Made by a program: the position numbers and the translations under genes. Positions 24,015-35,680 of a stretch of DNA of 64,000 nucleotides are shown one piece after another. Where the stretch lies: assembly GCA_964036045.1 (NCBI GenBank), contig OZ038379.1:17455017-17519016 (forward strand), read 5' to 3'. The stretch's first letter is position 1. Each line of letters opens with the position of its first letter. The notes below the pieces were generated by a model that was given only the letters and a program-made list of their open reading frames with translations, made no database searches and was not told where the DNA came from. The DNA comes from Eutreptiella sp. 'Long Island Sound 2002' (lineage: Eukaryota; Euglenozoa; Euglenophyceae; Eutreptiales; Eutreptiaceae).

Positions 24015-25206
24015 TCAGAAGCTCTTCAGGTCACTCTGGATTGTCCTCCAGGCACTCGAGGACATCTGCCCTGAGTGCCGCAGTGCCCACCTCGCCTTAG
24101 GCCACCCCCTATCGGCACGCTCTCCACATGTCCCGCATAGAGGGGCGGAGGCACACTGATGAACCCAAACTGACGCTGTCTCTCCGCACCCGTGGCAACG
24201 CTGCGGAAGCACAGACCGCGTTGGAACGCAGCTACTATCACAACACTGCGACCACAGGTCCTGCCATACATCACAGCACGCGTCCTGGAGTCCGAGCAAA
24301 GCACCCGCCAGCGTGCGTGCTGTGGCACAACTGAGTAGGCTGCCCCTCGCTTCCTCCCACGTGGACGCCGGATGGAGTATCGGTCGCCCGTCGGGCATCA
24401 CCGGCAGGCCCTCAAGCAGCCGGGGCCACCGCGCAACTTTGGGGCTGAGTGTGCCATGCGCCAGGAGCTCCCAGCCGTAGTCCCGTAAGACCTCCCCGAT
24501 GACATCAACCCCGTCTTGCCCCGGGCCCCTGGTGGATGCCAGAACTAAGCGTTGTCCTCCCGCCCGTGCCTCAACAACCGCCGCGAGGCCCAGGGTGTTA
24601 AGGGTGTGACGGGCATCAGCAGCCACGTGGTCGTCCCCCTCTGGCAGAGAGAACATGGCTTCCGTGACGTGGCCCTGTGCGTCGTCGCCCTGTGGCCCGT
24701 GCCAGCTGCTTGGAGCCCAAAAACACTGCCATGGACCGCCGCTCCGTGACCGCTGGTATGGCTCGTCGCAGCTGCCGGTCATACAGCCACAACGTACCCA
24801 CGTCAAGCACGACAGCCACTGCCAGGATTGGGAGACTGCACAGAGGTTGCTGAAGGACCGGCAGCACCTCGCGAGGCCAGCCCATGACGTTCCCCACAGC
24901 TGGATGGTTGGCGTACACCTGGAGCAAGGGATCACTCTGGCCGTCAGGGCTTCTCACCATGGTACCACGCACCATGGCCCACGATTGCGCCGACACCACG
25001 CGGGACCACTCCCTGAATGCCGTGATGTCCCGTGCCACCCAGGAACCGATCCATTGGCTGAAGGCCTGCGCCACCGCCGCCATCCAGTGAGGGAACAAGG
25101 ACATGGCCTCTTCGTGCGCAATGCACGTCCGTGGCACCAGCAGTGCGTGCAGCGGTGCCCTCTGAAAGGTCGCCTGCAGGTCGCCGGGGAGGCCGGCAAA
25201 CGGGTT
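24015..25206 (-). pseudogene. LINE copy A, C-terminal region with second Cys-rich finger
   Basis: Fragments in more than one minus-strand frame (24616-25137 and 24015-24850) together match the single longer frame of copy B (29796-30983), so frameshifts are present. Recognisable words are [49 protein letters not shown] and CHGCGET with further cysteines (CGTCGE), which may form a second zinc-binding module. No known function beyond being the tail of the LINE polyprotein. Confidence 0.6.
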
Positions 25207-26946
25207 CTACGGCGGACGCCGTGGGATCCTCCCTGCCGGCGGGCAGAAGGGCGTGTCACCTCGCAGGAACGCGTATACCGCCCTCCTTCGATCTTGCATC
25301 GGCAGCTGCATGATCTGGGTGAGCCGATGGTTCCTGCGGGCATACACCTCTTCCCCAATCTGGACCATGTCCTCCACAAAGAGCCTGGCCTTGGCAGGGC
25401 CCTGAGACGACGCCTCTCGCACCGCAGCGAGCAGCCTCTTCAGATCCCCGGGGACAACACCCGCCATCAGGGATTCCGTCCACCTGCAGCCGTGCTCCCT
25501 CCACGCCACGAACTCCACCACCCTGTCCGTCAGGGGTAACTCCGCCGTGAACCCCTCCACACGCCTGCACAGGAGTCCTGCCACCTCCTCGTCCCGCGCA
25601 CACAGCAGGCGCATGTGGCCAATGTCCTCCTCCGGCCCCCCACAGAAGATACAGGGGTGGGCCGGTATTGCCATACGCGTGAGCTTCTGTCTCCATCGTC
25701 GCATGACCTGCAATGTGGACAAGCGACCGTCACGTGCCCGCAGCATATTTCTGTGCGTTGGGCCGTGGTGTACAGCTCCCAGGGGCACCGCCTCGCAGGC
25801 GTCAGCCAGTGGCGTGTGCGCCCTGGTGCGTGCCGCTAGCGAACGCCACTCCATCTCCCGGACGTGCTGAAGGGCTTGCCTGGATGGCACACGCGGCTCG
25901 AGCTCTCCATTATCCCCCGGCACCAAGAGGATGGCGTGCTCCTTGGGTAGGACGAGATGGACAGGCGGGGCCATTGCACGGGCCGCGGCAGAGTCCGGCG
26001 CCTTGAGCGGGACCGCCGCCAAGTGCGAGCTCTGCCTCACCACCCAGTGGTGCGGCCCCCCAACTCGGCGTGGCAGCCGCCGCAGCCCCTCCACTATCCA
26101 GCTCAGTGCGTGCTGGTTGACCAGATGTGATGTCGGCCCCTTGATGCCACGGTACAGGGCCTCTTGCGCCCTGCCGAGATGCGCTCCTATGATGGACGCG
26201 TCCACCACGTGCACCGTGCACGCTGACGGTGGCGTGTGCAACAGGTATGCCGCCGCGCCGATGATCTCTGCCTCCGGGACCGTGCTGTAGATGGCACCTG
26301 TCCACGTGGGGATTCCGTGGCTGGCCACCGCCACGTTTGTGGCGTTCTCCCCCTGGGGCGACGCGTCAGACGATGTGACTTTAGTCGCCACCGGCACCCA
26401 GCAGTACCTGTGGGGTTCCAGCCACGCCACGTCGGAGTGGGGGCTCTGCACCACCCTTCCAAGGGACGCCGCACTGAAGGCCGTGAGCTCCGGGGACAGG
26501 ACTACCTTTGGCCGATACACCGCATGCGGTCTCCAGGCCAGGTCACATCCACAGACTGACTTGATGGCGTCCAGGGCGGTGGTATACTCCGCGCCCCAAA
26601 CCGTTGCGGAGCAGGAGGGCTGGTACACCACTACAGATCCCTGTTCCGGCGCGCCGCCTTCAGGCAACGACGTGACGGCGACGTGCGGATCGTGCGGTAC
26701 GTTGGACATCCGAACCACTTCTGGGACCGAGTACTCATCCGGATCCGGGACGGGGCCTGCTGGTAGCAGAAGGACAATTGCCCACTCGCTGCACCCGCGC
26801 ACCGCCGCGCATGCCCTGGAAAACGCTGGCCGCCCGTGCACAACCCACAGTGGTGACGGGTTTATGCCGCCCCCGGCGTGCAGAGTGTGTAGGGGGACGG
26901 ACGCCGGATCGTCTTGCTGCTGGTAACCCTCAAAGACGTCCCCCAA
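25207..26946 (-). pseudogene. LINE copy A, RNase H-like and CCHC zinc-finger region
   Basis: Open for 579 codons. The middle shows an RNase H-like order of acidic residues: SSDAS, then PEAEIIGAAAYLL, then VHVVDASIIG, then HHWVV and APDSAAA, corresponding to D-E-D-D. This assignment rests on pattern only. Further on, CIFCGGPEEDIGHMRLLC (DNA 25601-25656) is the C-x2-C-x8-H-x4-C finger usual after the RT of many LINEs. The upstream RT frame overlaps this one at 26862-26946 in another frame, so a frameshift separates them. Confidence 0.65.
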
Positions 26947-28429
26947 CAGAAAGAGGATACTCCTGCGTGCGGAAGGTGCAGGTGGTCCTCATGACACTCC
27001 TGGAGCTGGACAGCCCAGTGCCCAGGCGCAGGACAGGGGAGCCGCGCATGCAGGAGGTCATTTGTGGGATCAGTCAGGGACTGTACCGCCGCATCTGTGC
27101 GGGGCCTTGAGAGAACGCAGATGTCTCTTCCCTTGAAGGAATAGGATTGGGACACCCACTTCCGCCCCGCCCACTGCACCTGCGGCAGATGGGCGTGTAC
27201 ACACGAGTACACTGACGATGGCATGAGAAGCCCTACGCGCAACGTCCCCATCGCCCGGAGTACCCTGTCCACCCACGTATTGCCAGCGTGCGTGGCGAAT
27301 GACGCAGAGGGCACCATGAACTGCCCGCACACTCCGTACTGCACGTGTATGCTCCGGAGCATGGTCCGCAGCTCATCCCGGACTGTCGTCGACCTGTGGT
27401 GGTTGAGTTGAGCCATGATCGCCACGACGGAGTCGCGGCAGATAACCTGGACATCCTCCAACGGTAACCCATGACCCGACCGCACCGCTACGTTGGACAG
27501 GTCCTTGGGCAGCTTCTCGAATTGCAGGGCCGCAGCCTTGATGGCAGTATTCAGCTTGATCAACGCCTCCGCCGTGTCAGACAGGTAGGGCGCCGCGTAC
27601 CGCACGATGCCTCCAACCACAGCCGCCATCACCTCATGAGGCACCGACGCCGGCCCCAACATGTTCTTGCACCAGCCCAGCAGAGCTTCACACCGGAGTG
27701 CATGTTTCTCCTTCATGGTCGCCAACCCCCTGGGATCCAGGCGCAGGCCCAAGTATGGCACCGTGCCCTTGGCGCGTAAGCATACCCATGGGGCCGCCGT
27801 GTTCCCTGGGCTCAGGCACACCATGATCGAATGGATGCGAGCAGTAGTTGCATAGGCGCATTTGCCGACGTTGAGGGACATGCCCATGTCCGTGAGATAC
27901 CGCGCTATCGCCGCTGCATACTCCAGGAATTGCGGCAGGGAGTGCGCTATCAACAGGAGGTCATCACAGTACGCTTGCAACAGGGGCGGCACCGCATGGC
28001 GTGCATCTCCCCGCGCCTTGCAGGCAAGGCTCCGCAGGAGAGGTTCTAAGAGGAGGAGGTAGAGCACAGCGCTCTCCGCAGTGCCCTGCCGCAGGCCCCT
28101 TTGGAGCCGAATGCTCGGCGTTGGGCCGTGCGCAGTGACGATGCGCACCAGAGACCCGCAGCTGAGGGTGTGGAAGAGCCTGATGAGCTCTTCCAGGACT
28201 CCCATGTGGCGCAGGAGGAGCGCCAGCGCCCCGTGCGGCGCTTTGTCAAAAGCTTTGGACACGTCGAAGGCCAGGACGTGGTTTTCCCCCTGCCCACGCT
28301 GTAGCCTGCGCTGGGCCAGGAACACCGGGGCAGCCGCCGTGGAGCCCGGCATGGCTCCGAACTGCCACTCCGCAGCCAGTCCCTTGCGTGCCAGGACAGC
28401 TGTGAACCTCCGCATGAGGGGAGTCATGA

Positions 28430-28431
<2 letters not shown>
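26862..28431 (-). pseudogene. LINE copy A, reverse transcriptase (5' truncated)
   Basis: Non-LTR RT copies element RNA at the target site. Motifs in order: LAFDVSKAFDKAP (motif A), GLRQGTAESAVLYLLLLEP (motif B), AYCDDLLLIAH (motif C, DNA 27951-27971) and PYLGLRLD. The sequence starts in the fingers region directly after (TA)n; the endonuclease and the N-terminal RT motifs are missing. The frame appears to extend into (TA)n as Tyr-Ile repeats, which is not real coding sequence. The YCDD box is intact. Confidence 0.8.

Positions 28432-28476
<45 letters not shown>
28432..28476. repeat. (TA)n microsatellite between LINE copies A and B
   Basis: 45 bp of TA. On the minus strand it is preceded by the TATGAC-repeat 3' tail of copy B and followed by the truncated RT of copy A. 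Confidence 0.95.
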
Positions 28477-28479
<3 letters not shown>

Positions 28480-31197
28480 ATAGTCATAGTCATAACCGCT
28501 TATCATACCGTCTACTCCAGTTACCGGGCATCTCGCGCCGACAGGTGGTTCCTGCCTCGCTCGATCCCGTGGGTCCCAGGGCTGCCTGACGTGGCCCACA
28601 GCATGACGGAGGACCCAGAGGACCGGGGATACCGGTCAACCAGGCTTTGGGGGCAGTGGCAACTGCATGGCGTTAGCATTAGCAACGGCGACGGGCGCTG
28701 GCCCGTTTGTTCGCCGGGGGTATGGGGGCAAGGCAAAGCAACGCAGCAGCATCGCAACAAGTAGAAAGCAAGGGCTTCTCTGTCCGTCGCAAAGCGGCAA
28801 CCAAGGAACAAAGCAGCACGCATGCGGCGACACGCACCACCGCAACCACAAGGCCACGGTCAGAGGTTAGACTATGTACATGCCCGCAGGCACGGCCCCT
28901 CTAGTTTGTTAACGGGGCCAGGGGATGCCCCCGTGCTCCCCCTGAGTTGTTAGAGGGGTCAGGGGGACACCCCAGTACCTCCATGCAGCCTCGTAGCGCC
29001 CCCACTGTACGGCCCTCCAGTACCGCCGCGTACCCCCACCATACGGTCCCGGGAACCGCCCCGTATACTCCCTCGATGCCAGTACACCGTCATCTGGAAC
29101 TTCCCCGCTGCTCCCCCACTGTACGGTTCCCCAGTACCGCCGCGTACCCCCACCGTACGGATCCCAGTACCGCCGCGTTTACCCCCAAGACTCCAGTACT
29201 CCGTCACCTGGAACTCCAGGTGCCTCCCGTGAGCGCTCCTCCCAGGCTGCCACGCCGTCTCCACGACGCCCGCCATACTGTCCCCCTGACGACCCCACTG
29301 CCATACCCTTCTACGCACACATCTTCGCCTCGTCGCCGCCCCCGGGGCCTGCAGGCCGTCCACGTAAACCCTTGTAACACTCCCAGGGGGCGCCGCGACG
29401 CCGTAACCCCCAGACAACTCCATGCACCTCCGGTGTATCCCGAGCAACCACTCCCTATACTGCCGTAGCCGGGCCGCCAGTAGAGACCCCGGTGTCATGG
29501 GAATACCCTACAGGGGTTCGGGCCTTATTAACCTGGTCGGGACGACCCATGACACCTCACTGTTGTATGCGGCGACCCGGGGCAGGCGCGTGAAGCATCC
29601 CTGTCGGACCCTCATGCACGGGGGCAGTACGGCTCACCATCAGGCCGGCACGACCTGTCACATCGCGTTGGCCGTCATACGCCGCCTACCAGTACCGCAC
29701 AATCAGGCCGTGAACGCACTGCTTCTCAGGCGCTACCCCCTCCGCTGCGTCCAGCGTAGGGACGGTAGCTGGTGCACCCACAATTCCCAACCCCATCAAT
29801 CTGCACCCCCGGCTCCCACCACGCCGTCACCAATTCCTCCGCGATGCCACAACCAGAGTATCCGTGAGTCGCCCTCCAGAGCCGCCCACCACAGCATCAG
29901 GGGCAGGGCCGCAGACGGCGCTCCAGGGCACCGTAACCCTTCCACTCGGACGCTCTTCAGGCCACCCTGGATAGTCTTCCAGGCGCTAGAGGACATCTGT
30001 CCAGAGTGCCGCAGTGCCCACCTCGCTTTAGGCCATCCCCTATCGGCACGCTCCTTACAGATCCCGCACAGCGGGATGGAGGCACACTGATGAACCCAAA
30101 CTGACACCGTTTCCCCGCACCCGTGGCATCGCTGCGGAAGCACAGACCGCGACGGAACGCAGCTACCATCACAACACTGCGACCACAGGTCCTGCCATAC
30201 ATCGCAGCACGCGTCCTGGAGTCCGAGCAAGGCACCCACCAGCGTGCGTGCTGTGGCACTACTGAGGAGGCTGCGCCTCGCTTCCTCCCACGTGGACACC
30301 GGGCGGAGTATCGGTCGCCCGTCGGGCATCACCGGCAGGCTCTCAAGCAGCCGGGGCCACCGCGCCACTTTGGGACTGTGTGTGCCATGCGCCAGGAGCT
30401 CCCAACCGTAGTCCTGTAAGACCTCCCCGATGACATCAACCCCGTCCTGCTTTGGGCCCCTGGCGGATGCCAGAACCAAGCGTTGTCCTCCCGCCCTAGC
30501 CTCAATGACCGCCTCGAGGCCTAGGGTGTCAAGGGTGTGACGGGCATCGGCAGCCACGTGGTCGTCCCCCTCTGGCAGAGAGAACATGGCCTCCGTGATG
30601 TGGCCCTGCGCGTCGTCGCCCTGTACCCGTGCCAGCTGCTTGGAGCCCCTTAACACCGCCATGGACCGCTGCTCCGTGACCGCTGGTACGACTCGTCGCA
30701 GCTGCCGGTCATACAGCCACAACGTACCCACGTCAAGTACGACAGCCACCGCCAGGATTGGGAGACTGCACAGAGGTTGCTGAAGGACGGGCAGCACCTC
30801 GCGAGGCCAGCCCATGACGTTCCCCACAGCTGGATGGTTGGCGTACACCTGAAGCCAGGGATCACTCTGGCCGTCAGGGCTTCTCACCTTGGTACCACGC
30901 ACCTGGGCCCACGACTGCGCCGACACCACGCGGGACCACTCCCTGAATGTCGTGTATCCCGCGCCACCCAGGAACGGATCCACAGGTCGAAGGCCTGCGC
31001 CACCGCCGCCATCCAGTGAGGGAACAAGGACAGGGCCTCTTCATGCTCGATGCACGACCGCGACACCAGCAGTGCGTGCAGCGGTGCCCTCTGAAAGGTT
31101 GCCCGCAGGTCGCCGGGGAGGCCGGCAAACGGGTTCCACGGCAGACGCTGCAGGATCCTCCCTGCCGGCGGGCAGAAGGGCATGTCACCTCGCAGGA
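28477..31197 (-). mobile_element. LINE copy B, 3' half only
   Basis: Minus-strand copy, truncated at 31197 against (TA)n and ending at the TATGAC tail at 28477-28494. It contains the C-terminal coding region and a 3' UTR lacking the 911-bp stretch of copy A. It holds the uninterrupted equivalent (29579-29582) of the element 1 insertion site. Confidence 0.8.
29796..31190 (-). pseudogene. LINE copy B, C-terminal polyprotein region
   Basis: The main frame 29796-30983 carries VVLDVGTLWLYDRQLRR, DVIGEVLQDYGWELLAHGT and a Cys cluster (CHGCGET, CGICKE). The preceding segment [13 protein letters not shown]...[17 protein letters not shown] lies in another frame (30884-31183), so one frameshift separates them near 30970. 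Homologous to 24015-25206 of copy A, diverged by scattered substitutions. It lacks RT and RNase H because of the 5' truncation. Confidence 0.65.
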
Positions 31198-31908
<711 letters not shown>

Positions 31909-32117
31909 CAGTATCTCCTCCACCCTGGTGAAGCCTTCGACCCTTTGGTTTTGGCTGACGATCCTGACACTTTCGCTGAGCTGGAGGTGAAGGAGATCAA
32001 GAACGGCTGCTTGGTTATATTCTCTGTGTTCGGCTACTACGTGCAGGCCATCGCGACAGGAGAGGGTCCTGTTGAGAGCTGGGCCCCCCACATCGCCCTC
32101 CCATTTGCCGTGAAAGG
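31909..32117 (+). pseudogene. LHC (chlorophyll a/b-binding) unit 0, C-terminal helix only
   Basis: Encodes [17 protein letters not shown], then [20 protein letters not shown] and a tail GEGPVESW. This is the third transmembrane helix of an Lhcb-type antenna protein, where E-x-K-x-K-E-I-K-N-G-R contains the chlorophyll-binding Glu and Arg; here the usual Arg is Cys (NGC). Helices A and B are missing upstream. The frame runs through [13 protein letters not shown] toward the next unit, then is lost by a small indel near 32150. Confidence 0.85.
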
Positions 32118-32830
32118 TATGACCAGCGCCAATCTTACCCTGCCTGCCTGTTCGCTTTTTCTCCTGTGGCCATGTTCGCCACCGCTGCCTGGTATGGCCC
32201 TAAGCGCAGCAAGTGGTTGGGCCCATTTTCTGATGCCTCCTCTCCTGGCTGCCTCACTGGTGAGTACCCTGGTGACTATGGTTGGGACGCTGCCGGTTTG
32301 GCTGCTGACCCTACCACCTTCGCCGCCGTGTACCATGAGGCCGAATTGACCCACGCTCGTTGGGCTATGTTCGGCACTTTGGGCTGCTTGACCCCTGAGT
32401 TGTTGGCCAAGTACGCTGGTGTGCAAATCGATCAGCCTGTGTGGTTCAAGGCTGGTGCTCATATCTTCCCTGAGAGCGGTCTGGACTACCTTGTCAGCTC
32501 CAGCCTGGTGCACGCCCACTCCATCCTTGCTGGCGGGCCTATTGTGTGCAGGGTGGTCCGCTGCACGAGTATCTGCATCTGCTCCACCCTGGTGAGGCCT
32601 TCGACCCTGTGGTTTTGGCTGACGACCCTGACGCTTTCGCTGAGCTGAAGGTGAAGGAGATCAAGACCGGCTGTTTTCCTGTGTTCTTTACGTTCGGCTA
32701 CTACGTGCAGGCCATCGCGACTGGAGAAGGTCCTGTTGAGAGCTGGGCCCCCCACATCGCCGACCCATTCGCCGTGAAAGATATGGCCGGCGCCAATGTT
32801 GCCCTGCTCGCTCCTTTCCCGGTGGCAACG
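32118..32830 (+). pseudogene. LHC unit 1 (frameshifted, deletion in helix B)
   Basis: Starts from a linker with [14 protein letters not shown] and runs [21 protein letters not shown]... in words [25 protein letters not shown] (helix A), [18 protein letters not shown] and LVHAHSILA (start of helix B). At about 32530 the frame breaks and part of helix B is deleted. A second frame (32546-32875) then gives [27 protein letters not shown] (helix C), and continues in frame through [20 protein letters not shown] into the next unit. No start codon or transit peptide precedes the unit. Confidence 0.85.
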
Positions 32831-33480
32831 TTCGCCACCGCAGCCTGGTATGGCCCTGAGCGCAACAAGTGGTAGGGCCCATTCTCTGATGCCTCCTCCC
32901 CTGACTACCTCACTGGTGAGTACCCTGGAGACTACGGTTGAGACGCCGCCGGTTTGGCTGCTGACCCTACCACCTTCGCCGCCGCGTACCATGAGGCCGA
33001 GTTGACCCACGCTCGATGGGCTATGTTGGGCACTTTGGGCTACTTGACCCATGAGTTGTTGGCCAAGTACGCTGGTGTGCAAATCGATCAGCCTGTGTGG
33101 TTCAAGGCTGGTGCTCATATCTTCCCTGAGGGCGGTCTGGGCTACCTTGGCAGCTCCAACCTGGTGCACGCCCAGTCCGTCCTTGCTATCGCGGCCCGCC
33201 AGTTTGTCCTGAAGGGTGCCATTGAGGCCTACCGTGTGAAGGGTAGTCCTCTGCGCGTGCATCTGTATCTGCTGCACCCTGGTGAAGCCTTCGACCCTCT
33301 GGTTTTGGGTGACGACCCTGACACTTTCGCTGAGCTGAAGTTGAAGGAGATCAAGAACGGCTGTTTGGCTATATTCTCTGTGTTTGGCTACTACGTGCAG
33401 GCCATCGCGACTGGTGAGGGTCCCGTTGAGAGCTGGGCCTCCCACATCGCCGACCCATTCGCCGTGAAAGGTATGACTAG
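32831..33480 (+). pseudogene. LHC unit 2 (two nonsense codons)
   Basis: The best preserved unit of block I: all three helices in one frame. TAG at 32873-32875 replaces the Leu codon of KWLGP, and TGA at 32939-32941 replaces Trp of YGWD. Then [76 protein letters not shown] and [20 protein letters not shown]. The same ORF (to 33565) continues without a stop through the linker [20 protein letters not shown] into the start of unit 3 ([10 protein letters not shown]). This shows a direct C-to-N fusion between units. Confidence 0.88.
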
Positions 33481-33790
33481 CGCCAATGTTACCCTGTTCG
33501 CTCCTACCCCTATGGCCATGTACGCCACCGCTGCCTGGAATGGCCCAGAGCGCCACAAGTGCTAGGGCCAATCTCTGATGCCTCCACCCCTGACTACCTC
33601 ACTGGTGAGTACCCTGGTGACTACGGTTGGGACTTCGCCGCATACCGTGAGGCCGAGTTGATCCACGCATGTTGGGCTATGTTTGGCACTTTGGGCTGCT
33701 TGACCCCTGAGTTGTTGGCCAAGTACGCAGGTGTGCAATTCGATGCGTCTGCGTGGTTCCAGGCCTTCTGGGTGTTTAACAGTGTTTAAC
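33481..33790 (+). pseudogene. LHC unit 3 (truncated after helix A)
   Basis: [10 protein letters not shown], then a 1-nt loss at about 33560, then [20 protein letters not shown] and [20 protein letters not shown] with an internal deletion before helix A (AGLAADP missing). It ends near [16 protein letters not shown], where it gives way to unrelated spacer. Confidence 0.82.
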
Positions 33791-33799
33791 GGGTGGCCA

Positions 33800-34395
33800 A
33801 GGTGCGTGTCGTGCGACGTGCTTCGCAACCTGTCATGCGTCGTGCTTCGCATAGTGCGCGAGAACCACCGGAGGGGGCAGAAGCAGGGCAACCAGAAGGC
33901 GGGAGAAGGTGAGGGCATTAGCAACATAGGTGCCCAAACAACGGGCGCGGAGAGGGAGAGGCAGGGGCGAGGAGACGGGTTAAGCAACGCACATTGCATG
34001 CACAGTGCGTGCGAGAACAGAGGGGGCAGGAGAAGGACGGAGGGGCGGGGACAGAGCGCCAGGAGGTGGGACACCGCACGGCCAGGTGCAGGGGTGAAGG
34101 GCGTGTCGTGCGACGTGCTTCGCAACTTGTCATGCATAGTGCTTCGCGTAATGCACGAGAACCACCGGAGGGGGCAGAAGCAGGGCAACCAGAGGGCAGG
34201 AGAAGGGGAGGGCAACAGCAACACAGGTGCCCAAACAACGGGCGCGGAGAGGGAGAGGGAGGGGCGGGAGGACGGGTTTGCATCGCACATTGCATGCACA
34301 GTGCGTGCGCAGACAGAGGGGGCAGGAGAAGGACGGAGGGGCGGGGACAGAGTGCCAGGAGGTAGGACGCCGCACGGCCAGGTGCAGGGGTGACG
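33800..34395. repeat. Two tandem 297-bp spacer units between LHC blocks
   Basis: GTGTCGTGCGACGTGCTTCG starts at 33806 and 34103. Both units share GAGAACCACCGGAGGGGGCA, CAAACAACGGGCGCGGAGAG and GCACATTGCATGCACAGTGC. A diverged third relative precedes block I. Open frames across it are low-complexity (Gly/Arg/Glu) and not convincing. The remaining bases to 34449 are similar GC-rich spacer. Confidence 0.85.
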
Positions 34396-34449
34396 AGTGG
34401 GGCAGGGCAGGGAGTGCCTCGTATAGTGTCACGCGTAGTGCCTGTAGTA

Positions 34450-34940
34450 ATAAACTGGCCTGAGGTGCTGCTCGGCCGCTGGGCATACTCTGGTGCCTGA
34501 CCCCTGAGCTGCTGATATCGACAATGGTGCCAGTACAGGGGTGTAGTTCAAGGCTGGTGCCATGGTCTTCGAGTCTTATGGCTTGAACTACATGGGTCCC
34601 CCCGCGTTGGTGCGCGCCCAGTCCATCCTTGCCGTGTTGGCCTGCCAGGTTGTCCTGATGGGTGCCATCGAGGCTTACCGTGTGATCGGTGGTCCATTCG
34701 GTGGACGTGACCTTGATCTGGTGTACCCTAGTGGCAAGTGATTTAACCCTCTGGGTTTGGCCGACGACCCTGATGTGGCTGCCGAGCTGAAGGTGAAGGA
34801 GATCAGGAGCGGCCGTTTGGCGATGCTCTCCAAGTTCCGCTACTATGTGCAAGCTGCCGTCACCGGCCAGGGCCCTGTTGAGAACTGGGCCTCCCACATT
34901 GCTGATTTGTTTGCGGTGAACAGGTTGACCCTTGAGATTG
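34450..34940 (+). pseudogene. LHC block II, unit a (helices B and C; degraded)
   Basis: Words IDNGAS, then TAG for the Trp of VWFKAGA, then [20 protein letters not shown] and [17 protein letters not shown] (helix B). A TGA at about 34740 interrupts [15 protein letters not shown], then [18 protein letters not shown] with the helix C motif intact (NGR replaced by SGR). The frame 34757-34990 extends through a linker [20 protein letters not shown] and stops at TAG 34988-34990. Confidence 0.82.
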
Positions 34941-35680
34941 CCACCCAGAACACGCCATCTGTTGCCATGTTCGCAGCTGCTGGGAAGTAGACGGCCGCCG
35001 CCCCAAGGTGGATTTGTCTGGCTGGTATGGCCCTGACTGCAAGAAGTGGTTGGGCCCTAACACTGCAGGCAGCGGCGTCCCAGACTACTTGACCGGTGAG
35101 TACCCTGGTGACTACGGTTGGGACAGTGCTGGGCCTGCAGCAGACCCTAAGGCCATCAAGCGCCTCTGCAAGGCTGAGGTGCTGCACGATCGCTGGGCTA
35201 TGTTGGGTACTCTCTGGTGCCTGACCTGCGAGCTGCTGCAGACGTACACCTCTATCGACAATGGTGCCAGCAAAGGTGTGTGGTTCAAGGCTGCTGCCGT
35301 GATCTTCAAGTCATATGGCTTGAACTACATGGGTGCCCCCGCGTTGGTGCACGCCCAGTCCATCCTTGCCGTGTTGGCTTGCCAGCTTGTCCTGATGGGT
35401 GCCATCGAGGCTTACCGTGTGATCCGTGGTCCATTCGGTGGATGAGACCTTGATCTGGTGTACCCTAGTGGCAAGTGATTTAACCCTCTGGGTTTGGCCG
35501 ACGACCCTGATGTGGCTGCCGAGCTGAAGGTGAAGGAGATCAGGAGCGGCCGTTTGGCGATGCTCTCCAAGTTCGGCTACTATGAGCACGCTGCCGTCAC
35601 CTGCCAGGGCCCTGTTGAGAACAGGGCCTTCCACATTGCTGATTTGTTTGCGGTGAACAAGTTGACCCTTGAGATTGCCA
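34941..35680 (+). pseudogene. LHC block II, unit b (all three helices; two stops)
   Basis: From 35008 one frame gives [17 protein letters not shown]-type N-terminus, [37 protein letters not shown] (helix A), [36 protein letters not shown] (helix B), then TGA at 35443-35445 and TGA at 35476-35478, then [20 protein letters not shown] and [14 protein letters not shown] (helix C). HARWAM is altered to HDRWAM. The linker [18 protein letters not shown] follows in the same frame. The second TGA is shared with unit a. Confidence 0.85.

Larger units (their letters stand above)
23648..28431 (-). mobile_element. LINE copy A, coding part (non-LTR retrotransposon, 5' truncated)
   Basis: Read on the minus strand: (TA)n, then RT from 28431, RNase H and zinc finger to 25207, then a C-terminal region to about 24015, then 3' UTR continuing across element 1 to 8455. 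The left edge begins at the GGGG duplication. Because the RT starts in mid-domain, the copy is 5' truncated at the (TA)n boundary. Confidence 0.8.

Noticed and set aside
33731-34463. Gly/Arg/Glu-rich ORFs in the LHC spacer on both strands
   Set aside because: They follow the 297-bp repeat and have no domain; open because of biased composition.
34735-35480. TGA reassigned to an amino acid, explaining in-frame TGA in LHC units
   Set aside because: Other LHC lesions are TAG and frameshifts, and TGA ends the SET and other frames; ordinary pseudogene decay explains it.
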